NCBI GenBank assembly: GCA_040752395.1 | Contig: JBFMHD010000154.1 | Location: forward strand, 1-6,604 | DNA: 6,604 bases | Direction of reading: 5' to 3' | From: JBFMHD01 sp040752395 [NCBI: Candidatus Hydrogenedentota bacterium] | GTDB taxonomy: Bacteria > JBFMHD01 | Part shown: positions 1 to 3,608 of the stretch, one piece after another | Numbering within the stretch: the first letter of the stretch is position 1 | Layout of the letters: every line of letters starts with the position of its first letter | The notes under the pieces: generated by a model | Databases searched by the model: none | Told to the model about the DNA's origin: nothing | What the model saw: only the letters and a program-made list of their open reading frames with translations | Position numbers and translations under genes: made by a program

Positions 1-249
1 TGGATATAATGGTGCTCGAAAAAAAGGTGGTTTTGATAATGGGTGGCCTTCAAAAAAGTTCAACGCCAACTCTGTATGGATTTTCGCATCCATAATAGGA
101 TGATAAAATAAAGGGTTATTTCTACTCTGGTCAGTAATATAATTAAGTCTTATAAATAAACCGAGCCCTATTATTATAGCAAACAAAAGACGAGTAAATC
201 TCATATAAATATATTCTCTAAAAAAGTCATTTTCAAGTGTTCTATACAT
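1..249 (-). CDS. Membrane glycosyltransferase, GT39/PMT-like (N-terminal part, cut by window edge)
   Basis: Read on the minus strand from ATG at 249, the frame stays open to base 1 (83 codons). After a short charged N-terminus (MYRTLENDFFREY) comes a hydrophobic segment (FTRLLFAIIIGLGLFI), a likely first transmembrane helix. A luminal-type loop follows with a PIMDAKIHTELALNFFEG stretch and, shortly after, RAPLYP. This layout (Asp in the first loop, then A-PLYP) is typical of the start of polytopic dolichyl-phosphate-mannose mannosyltransferase/ArnT-like enzymes, which transfer sugars from lipid-linked donors on the outer face of the membrane. ATG 249 is chosen because AGAGG lies 7 nt upstream of it. 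The alternative ATG at 204 has only a weak AGAGA 10 nt upstream. The gene is divergent from everything else in the window, so a link to phosphate metabolism is not implied. Substrate unknown; most of the protein is outside the window. Confidence 0.68.
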   Translation of the reverse strand, partial: MYRTLENDFFREYIYMRFTRLLFAIIIGLGLFIRLNYITDQSRNNPLFYHPIMDAKIHTELALNFFEGHPLSKPPFFRAPLYP

Positions 250-250
250 C

Positions 251-282
251 TTTGTGCCTCTGTTCCTTTGTCACTTTGTGCT
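251..282. repeat. Degenerate octamer tandem array (TTTGTNCC-like)
   Basis: Four 8-base units with consensus TTTGTNCC on the plus strand (unit starts 251, 259, 267, 275). On the minus strand the array lies directly upstream of the glycosyltransferase start, and the AGAGG that serves as its ribosome binding site (257-261) is part of the array. One of several period-7 or period-8 arrays in this window. Confidence 0.6.
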
Positions 283-315
283 TTACGAACAGTTTTTTTT
301 CAGAGACCTTATATA

Positions 316-344
316 ATTATATTGACAATGAATTGTTTTTGCAA
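316..344 (-). promoter_or_regulatory. Candidate sigma70-type promoter for the glycosyltransferase gene
   Basis: On the minus strand there is a perfect TATAAT (plus positions 316-321). A TTGCAA (339-344) lies upstream of it with exactly 17 bases between. Transcription would start near 309 and run leftward into the gene starting at 249. It overlaps the plus-strand candidate promoter at 322-350. Sequence match only. Confidence 0.45.
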
Positions 345-350
345 TATTTA
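322..350 (+). promoter_or_regulatory. Candidate rightward promoter with a palindrome at its -35 box
   Basis: A perfect TTGACA (322-327) is followed after 17 bases by TATTTA (345-350), a weak -10 match. A palindrome, ACAAT-GA-ATTGT (325-336), overlaps the -35 box and lies between the elements of the opposing promoter, so one regulator bound there could affect both directions. The transcript would run through the repeat region into the methyltransferase gene. Confidence 0.4.
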
Positions 351-357
351 AAGGGCG

Positions 358-410
358 ATAGGTTTTCGGTGGTCGGTTCACCGATAACCTAAAACCCAAA
401 ACCTATAACC
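358..410. repeat. Heptamer tandem array with nested inverted repeats
   Basis: On the minus strand, positions 410 down to 376 read as five heptamers beginning with GGT (GGTTATA, GGTTTTG and relatives). The same stretch forms nested inverted repeats: ATAGGTTTT (358-366) pairs with AAAACCTAT (398-406), and CGGTG (367-371) pairs with CACCG (379-383). A transcript could fold into a long stem. There is no T-run after it, so it does not look like an intrinsic terminator. Confidence 0.55.
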
Positions 411-442
411 GAATATCTTGCTTCTTGCTTCTACTTGATATC

Positions 443-470
443 ATTAGAGTTACAATGTTTTTCGAAGGAG
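443..470 (+). promoter_or_regulatory. 28-nt leader module 1 (upstream of mini-ORF 1)
   Basis: ATTAGAGTT, six variable bases, TTTTT, two variable bases and then AAGGAG, placed 5 bases before an ATG. It has the same length and order as the modules at 596-623, 3427-3454 and 3574-3601. The G-rich end is a Shine-Dalgarno sequence. The preceding U-rich stretch could act as a translation enhancer, which is inference. TACAAT at 451-456 resembles a -10 box but has no well-spaced -35 box. Confidence 0.65.
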
Positions 471-475
471 TACTC

Positions 476-580
476 ATGAGCGCGTTTGCGCTCTACACGA
501 GGTATGAAAAACTAAAGATGATATGTTGGCTTCGGGCTCCGGGCTTCGGGCCCCAGCCGGCTGTAGTCCGTAGCCTGTAG
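476..580 (+). CDS. Possible mini-ORF 1 (34 codons, begins MSAFALYT)
   Basis: ATG at 476 lies 5 bases after AAGGAG. The frame runs to TAG at 578-580. The peptide starts MSAFALYT, continues with EKLKM, and ends VVRSL. The mini-ORF in the second cassette (3460-3558) has the same start, the same EKLKMI stretch and the same RSL ending in the same frame, despite different insertions. A 6-bp stem, GAGCGC-GTTT-GCGCTC (478-493), begins at the last base of the start codon and could limit initiation. No function is recognised. It may be a leader peptide, a tiny real gene or simply part of a non-coding repeat. Confidence that it is translated is low. Confidence 0.3.
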   Translation: MSAFALYTRYEKLKMICWLRAPGFGPQPAVVRSL

Positions 581-595
581 CCTGTACCCCGAATT

Positions 596-623
596 ATTAG
601 AGTTGCGAAGTTTTTATGAGGAG
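596..623 (+). promoter_or_regulatory. 28-nt leader module 2, carrying the methyltransferase RBS
   Basis: ATTAGAGTT, six bases, TTTTT, two bases, then GAGGAG, which extends to AGGAGG at 619-624 and lies 5 bases from ATG 630. It is the same module that precedes PPK1 and both mini-ORFs. It supports ATG 630 as the methyltransferase start. Confidence 0.65.
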
Positions 624-629
624 GTTTGA

Positions 630-1346
630 ATGAAGCTATACGGTAAAAATGTTTGTTTAGAAACTTTAAAGACCAACCCGAATAAAGTTGAAAAAGTCTT
701 TATAAGAAAAAACATAAAAGGAAATAAAATAGAAGCTATTATAAAGTTATGTAGAGAAAATAAAATACCGTTTATATTTTATCAAGACAAACATAGCGAG
801 AATGATACGCAGGGTGTATATCTTGTTAAAGCTTCTGCTTGTATAATTGATGACGATATGTTGCTTTCAGATTTTGCAGAACTCAAAAAAGGATATATCC
901 TTGTCATTGACAGTATCTACGACCCACGAAATTTAGGTGCGATTATTCGCAGCGCATCTGCATTTTATTGCTATGGCATAGTCCTGCCTAAAAGGAATAG
1001 CCCACCGATAAGTGATGTCGTCTATAAAACCAGTAGCGGATATGTAGAAAAAATTAAAATTACAAGAACAGTAAACATAGCACGGTTTCTTGATCAAGTA
1101 AAAGAACTGGGTATCCAGGTAGTAGGTTTATCTGTTTCCGGGAATACACAATTAGAGGGTTTCAGTTTTGATACTAAGGTCTGTATAGTTGTAGGTAGTG
1201 AAGATAAAGGTATCAGGTTAAATGTAGCAAAAAGATGTGACAGTCTTGTAAGAATACCTATGCAGCAGGGGATTGATTCTCTTAATATTTCAGTAGCCTG
1301 CAGTATAACTTTTTATGAAATATTTAAACAGCTATTTTTTAAATAG
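630..1346 (+). CDS. rlmB: SpoU/TrmH-family 2'-O-methyltransferase, RlmB-like (23S rRNA Gm2251 type)
   Basis: A 238-residue protein, close to the usual 240-250 of RlmB. It has a short L30e-like substrate-binding domain (about residues 1-75; opens with LYGKNVCLETL) and a C-terminal SPOUT knot domain. The three family motifs are present: DPRNLGAIIRSA (98-109), VVGSEDKGI (187-195) and IPM followed by SLNISVA (209-223). These form the SAM pocket and carry the catalytic Arg and Asn. RlmB methylates the ribose of a conserved guanosine in the 23S rRNA P-loop. The usual HQG at the domain linker reads TQG (60-62), a small deviation. AGGAGG lies 5 bases before the ATG, so the start is secure. Exact target (RlmB or a related TrmH-like RNA methylase) cannot be settled by eye. 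It has no obvious functional tie to the downstream polyP genes. Confidence 0.85.
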   Translation: MKLYGKNVCLETLKTNPNKVEKVFIRKNIKGNKIEAIIKLCRENKIPFIFYQDKHSENDTQGVYLVKASACIIDDDMLLSDFAELKKGYILVIDSIYDPRNLGAIIRSASAFYCYGIVLPKRNSPPISDVVYKTSSGYVEKIKITRTVNIARFLDQVKELGIQVVGLSVSGNTQLEGFSFDTKVCIVVGSEDKGIRLNVAKRCDSLVRIPMQQGIDSLNISVACSITFYEIFKQLFFK

Positions 1347-1367
1347 GGACACATCCCATATTTCAAG

Positions 1368-1703
1368 TTATTTCTTCAGATAATTTTTATCGGACCTTTT
1401 ATATTCGGTACTGCGGTTGCTAAAACTATCGGAAAAGAAATAGTTGACCCGCATGTAATAGACGTATGGGTAGTATGCGGTGCATTAGTGGGTGCTATTT
1501 TTTGGAACCTCCTCACCTGGTGGCTTGGCTTTCCCTCATCCTCAAGCCATGCACTTGTTGGAGGATTAGGTGTCAGCGTTATAGCATCAACCGGGTTCCA
1601 ATTCCTAAAAATACACGGATTTGTTAAGATAGTAATAGTCCTTATAACATCACCAGCTGTAATTATAACAGTACTAATAAAAAATAAGTATTTAATCCGT
1701 TGA
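1368..1703 (+). pseudogene. PiT-family (PHO4) phosphate transporter relic, lacking both ends
   Basis: The frame is open from just after the methyltransferase stop to TGA 1701-1703. From about 1368 it reads as an inner piece of an inorganic phosphate transporter. GTAVAKTIGKEIVDP (1407-1451) matches the segment after the first helices. It is followed by a membrane stretch, then WNLLTWWLGFPSSSSHALVG (1503-1562), a signature of this family, then KIHGFVKIVIVLITSP (1608-1655). PiT proteins have some 300-500 residues; here about 110 remain. The N-terminal helices with the first FNDxAN-type motif are missing and no start with an RBS is seen. Homology also fades after SP (about 1655) into AT-rich sequence. 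GTG 1488 could open a 71-codon reading frame but lies inside the conserved region. The relic beside Ppx and PPK1 points to a former phosphate-uptake gene in the polyP locus. Confidence 0.85.
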
Positions 1704-1729
1704 CATTATACTAAAAGATAGTTTATTAA
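1700..1729 (+). promoter_or_regulatory. Candidate promoter for the Ppx/GppA gene
   Basis: TTGACA (1700-1705) is a perfect -35 match. TATTAA (1724-1729) follows after 18 bases as a moderate -10. It overlaps the last codon of the transporter relic and leads toward the Ppx start at 1830. The long leader (about 90-95 bases) would include the inverted repeat arm at 1755-1763 and the GC-rich hairpin at 1791-1809. Motif match only. Confidence 0.4.
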
Positions 1730-1763
1730 TATTTTATTTATATGAGCCTCTCTCTTTAGTATA
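1708..1763. repeat. 9-bp inverted repeat around the Ppx promoter region
   Basis: TATACTAAA (1708-1716) is exactly complementary to TTTAGTATA (1755-1763), with 38 bases between. The left arm lies between the -35 and -10 of the candidate promoter. It could be a two-site operator, the stem of an RNA fold, or the ends of a decayed insertion. Confidence 0.4.
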
Positions 1764-1790
1764 GCGAAAAGGAAGGTACCATAGCTGTCC

Positions 1791-1809
1791 CCCACACGTG
1801 GGGTGTGGG
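1791..1809 (+). promoter_or_regulatory. GC-rich hairpin just upstream of the Ppx ribosome binding site
   Basis: CCCACAC (1791-1797) pairs perfectly with GTGTGGG (1803-1809) across a 5-base loop. An alternative stem pairs CCCCA (1790-1794) with TGGGG (1799-1803). It ends 11 bases before the GAGG at 1821-1824. There is no U-tract after it, so a terminator is unlikely. It stands out in otherwise AT-rich surroundings. Possible roles are RNA stabilisation or translational control, both inferred. Confidence 0.45.
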
Positions 1810-1829
1810 TGGGGGTTTATGAGGATGTA

Positions 1830-3392
1830 ATGATTATGGAGAACCAGAAACAGGTTAACAGGGCTGGAGTTATTGATATAGGTTCACATTCTATTAAATT
1901 AATTATAGGTGAAGCTATTGGTGACGACGTCAAAATAATCGAGCTTTTAAAACATCTTTTACCCATAGGCAAAGATACCTTCTATAAAAACATTATTACC
2001 CAGGAGACAATTAAGCAGACTATAAACATCTTATCAAAATATAAGAAGGTATTAGAAGAATATGCTATAACTGATATAAGGGTAATAGCAACCAATGCTG
2101 TGCGTGAAGCAAACAATAAAGATATTTTTATTGATTCTGTGTATCGCAAAACAGGGTTCAGGGTAGAGGTCTTAACTGTTGGTGATGTAATTTATTTTGT
2201 TGATTCATATATTTCTTACAAATTAAAGGATAAATATCCTACTCATGAAAAGAATCTATTAATAGCGGAATTAAGTGCAGGCGCCATAGAATTCTCTATT
2301 ATGGAAAATGGTTATGTGGTTATGAGTCGAGCTGCGCCACTTGGGTCATTACAATTAAAACAGATTATAAGTAAACTCAAGAGCAGCCAGCAAAAAAATC
2401 TTGAAGCTGTAAAAGAGTATTTTGAGAACGAATTAGAATATATAAAACGGTTTATCCCAACTAAAAAGATTGATGATATCATTCTGATAAGCGAGGATTT
2501 AGCTTTTTCAATAGAAAACATACTAAAAGAGAAGCGAAAAGAATCGACATTTTTCACCATAACAAAGGAAGAGGCTCTAAGTTTTGCGTCAAAGTGTGAG
2601 GGTAAATCTGCTGACGAAATAATGAATACTCATAAATTGCCGTTTGACATTGCCGAGATAACAGGGATATTTTCTATAATACTTAGTTCATTTTTCACAT
2701 TTACCGAGAACAAATACATTTATGTCCTTGAGACATCGTTATACGAAGCTGTTTTATCACATATGCTTGAGCAATATACGCCATCAAGACAATACAAAAA
2801 AATTGACCATCTTATTGCTATGACAAAATCTCTATGCACAAAATATAATGTAAATATCAATCATTCTGAATACGTTGCAAATCTGTCTAAAACAATTTTT
2901 ACTTCTTTACGGGAGATACTTGGTTTACAGCAGGGTGATTTACTCCATCTTCTGCTTGCCTCGTATCTACATGATATAGGTATGTTTATCTCTAATCGGG
3001 TTCATCATAAACATTCAGAATACATTATAAGTTCTCTTAATCTCTCAAGACTCGAAGAAGAAGATATGAAAACCATTGCAGCAATAGCAAGATACCACAG
3101 GAAGGCAGCGCCAAGCCCTAACCATCCACTCTATGCCTCGCTTCCGGCTGAGAAACAGATAAAAATCCAGAAGATGAGTGCTATTTTAAGAATAAGTAAT
3201 AGCCTTGACCGGTCTCATAAACAAAAGATTAGAGACTTAACTGTTAAAATAGATAAAGACCAGAATATTGTTCTTACTGCTATTGTGTCAGGTAACTTTA
3301 TTCTTGAAGAAATGGATTTCGACGAAAAAAAGAAATTTCTTGAAGATATAACAGGAACTAAAATCAGTCTAAAAGTTACTACAAAAACTTAA
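1830..3392 (+). CDS. ppx: Ppx/GppA-family protein with degenerate phosphatase site and intact HD domain
   Basis: 520 residues from ATG 1830, which has GAGG 5 bases upstream. An upstream GTG at 1803 lies inside a hairpin and has no RBS. The N-terminal ASKHA half has the first phosphate motif as DIGSHS (16-21; usually DIGSNS) and ATNAVREA (87-94). The later motifs are eroded. Where exopolyphosphatases have ISG-x-EEA, this protein has LTVGDVI (115-121), so the catalytic Glu is at best an Asp. The D-x-GGGS-x-E loop reads ELSAGAIE (147-154). The C-terminal HD-type domain keeps its residues: H345, HD at 381-382, HHKH (392-395), YHRK (422-425) and LDRSH (459-463). The family hydrolyses polyP or pppGpp. 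This member may be weak, altered or a sensor, with the HD part as the conserved function. It shares its orientation with PPK1 216 bases downstream, and no intrinsic terminator is visible between them. Confidence 0.85.
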   Translation: MIMENQKQVNRAGVIDIGSHSIKLIIGEAIGDDVKIIELLKHLLPIGKDTFYKNIITQETIKQTINILSKYKKVLEEYAITDIRVIATNAVREANNKDIFIDSVYRKTGFRVEVLTVGDVIYFVDSYISYKLKDKYPTHEKNLLIAELSAGAIEFSIMENGYVVMSRAAPLGSLQLKQIISKLKSSQQKNLEAVKEYFENELEYIKRFIPTKKIDDIILISEDLAFSIENILKEKRKESTFFTITKEEALSFASKCEGKSADEIMNTHKLPFDIAEITGIFSIILSSFFTFTENKYIYVLETSLYEAVLSHMLEQYTPSRQYKKIDHLIAMTKSLCTKYNVNINHSEYVANLSKTIFTSLREILGLQQGDLLHLLLASYLHDIGMFISNRVHHKHSEYIISSLNLSRLEEEDMKTIAAIARYHRKAAPSPNHPLYASLPAEKQIKIQKMSAILRISNSLDRSHKQKIRDLTVKIDKDQNIVLTAIVSGNFILEEMDFDEKKKFLEDITGTKISLKVTTKT

Positions 3393-3426
3393 ACCAGCAC
3401 TTTGCTTCTTGCTTCTACTTGATATT

Positions 3427-3454
3427 ATTATAGTTACAATGTTTTTCGAAGGAG
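3427..3454 (+). promoter_or_regulatory. 28-nt leader module 3 (upstream of mini-ORF 2)
   Basis: ATTATAGTT, six bases, TTTTT, two bases, AAGGAG. It differs from module 1 by a single base in this stretch and lies 5 bases before ATG 3460. Confidence 0.65.
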
Positions 3455-3459
3455 TCAAC

Positions 3460-3558
3460 ATGAGCGCGTTTGCGCTCTACACTATTGGGTTCTTGGGTTC
3501 TTGCGTTATTGCGCTCTACACAAAGGATGAAAAACTAAAGATGATCCGTAGCCTGTAG
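3460..3558 (+). CDS. Possible mini-ORF 2 (32 codons, begins MSAFALYT)
   Basis: ATG 3460 lies 5 bases after AAGGAG, with stop TAG at 3556-3558. It starts MSAFALYT, has a 13-codon insertion relative to mini-ORF 1 (ending in a repeated ALYT), then KDEKLKMIRSL. It shares start, core and final three residues with mini-ORF 1. The insertion is a multiple of three and adds no stop. The GAGCGC-GTTT-GCGCTC stem again begins at the start codon (3462-3477). No known family. It may be a leader peptide or a repeat by-product. Confidence 0.3.
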   Translation: MSAFALYTIGFLGSCVIALYTKDEKLKMIRSL

Positions 3559-3573
3559 CCTGTACCCCGAATT

Positions 3574-3601
3574 ATTAGAGTTACAGCGTTTTTCAGAGGA
3601 G
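3574..3601 (+). promoter_or_regulatory. 28-nt leader module 4, carrying the PPK1 RBS
   Basis: ATTAGAGTT, six bases, TTTTT, two bases, GAGGAG, with 7 bases to ATG 3609. It is the same module as upstream of the methyltransferase (596-623) and both mini-ORFs. Confidence 0.65.
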
Positions 3602-3608
3602 ATTAGCG

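Larger units (their letters stand above)
418..604 (+). repeat. Intergenic repeat cassette, copy 1
   Basis: This block recurs at 3402-3582. Positions 418-498 match 3402-3482 with about 5 mismatches in 81 bases, and 568-604 matches 3546-3582 exactly over 37 bases. In order it holds a TTGCTTC heptamer pair (418-431), the 28-nt leader (443-470), a mini-ORF (from 476), a GC-rich heptamer array found only in this copy (528-555; consensus GGCTTCG, four units), a GTAGCCT heptamer array (563-590, four units) and the first part of a second leader. Segment 523-567 (45 bases) is absent from copy 2. A perfect palindrome CAGCCGGCTG lies at 554-563. The copy ends at the methyltransferase leader. Confidence 0.85.
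3402..3582 (+). repeat. Intergenic repeat cassette, copy 2
   Basis: Second copy of the block at 418-604, between Ppx and PPK1. It keeps the TTGCTTC heptamer pair (3402-3415), leader (3427-3454), mini-ORF start (3460) and GTAGCCT array (3548-3568, three units). It lacks the 45-base GC-rich segment of copy 1. It has its own 39-base segment (3483-3521) containing an octamer array, GGGTTCTT-like, at 3487-3518. That segment ends in GCGCTCTACAC, a direct duplicate of 3472-3482. Apart from the PPK1 RBS, nothing else is seen in this 216-base gap. Confidence 0.85.

Noticed and set aside
358-410. Intrinsic terminator
   Set aside because: Stems are possible but no T-run follows on either strand at the right place. 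The sequence is better explained by heptamer repeats.
451-456. TACAAT in leader modules 1 and 3 as a -10 promoter box
   Set aside because: No -35 box at suitable spacing, and the corresponding bases are not conserved in modules 2 and 4 (TGCGAA, TACAGC).
418-604. CRISPR array or tandem spacer structure
   Set aside because: Units are 7-8 bases, contiguous and without spacers; the larger repeat occurs only twice, 3 kb apart.
1488-1703. A 71-codon gene starting at GTG 1488
   Set aside because: The same frame upstream (1368-1487) is clearly homologous to PiT transporters, so this is the inside of a truncated gene rather than a separate small protein.
1803-1829. GTG start for the Ppx gene adding nine residues
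   Set aside because: It lies within the GC-rich hairpin with no RBS before it. The added residues (VWVGVYEDV) do not resemble a Ppx N-terminus, and ATG 1830 has GAGG at good spacing.
2312-2560. Minus-strand reading frame inside the Ppx gene
   Set aside because: Antisense shadow of a well-supported gene, with no recognisable domain or RBS. The same holds for minus-strand frames at 3953-4189, 5225-5551, 5639-5893 and 6118-6387.
418-3582. Composite transposon bounded by the two cassette copies
   Set aside because: The copies are direct repeats containing no transposase, and each ends at a different resident gene. Copying of an intergenic repeat is simpler, although recombination between them is possible.
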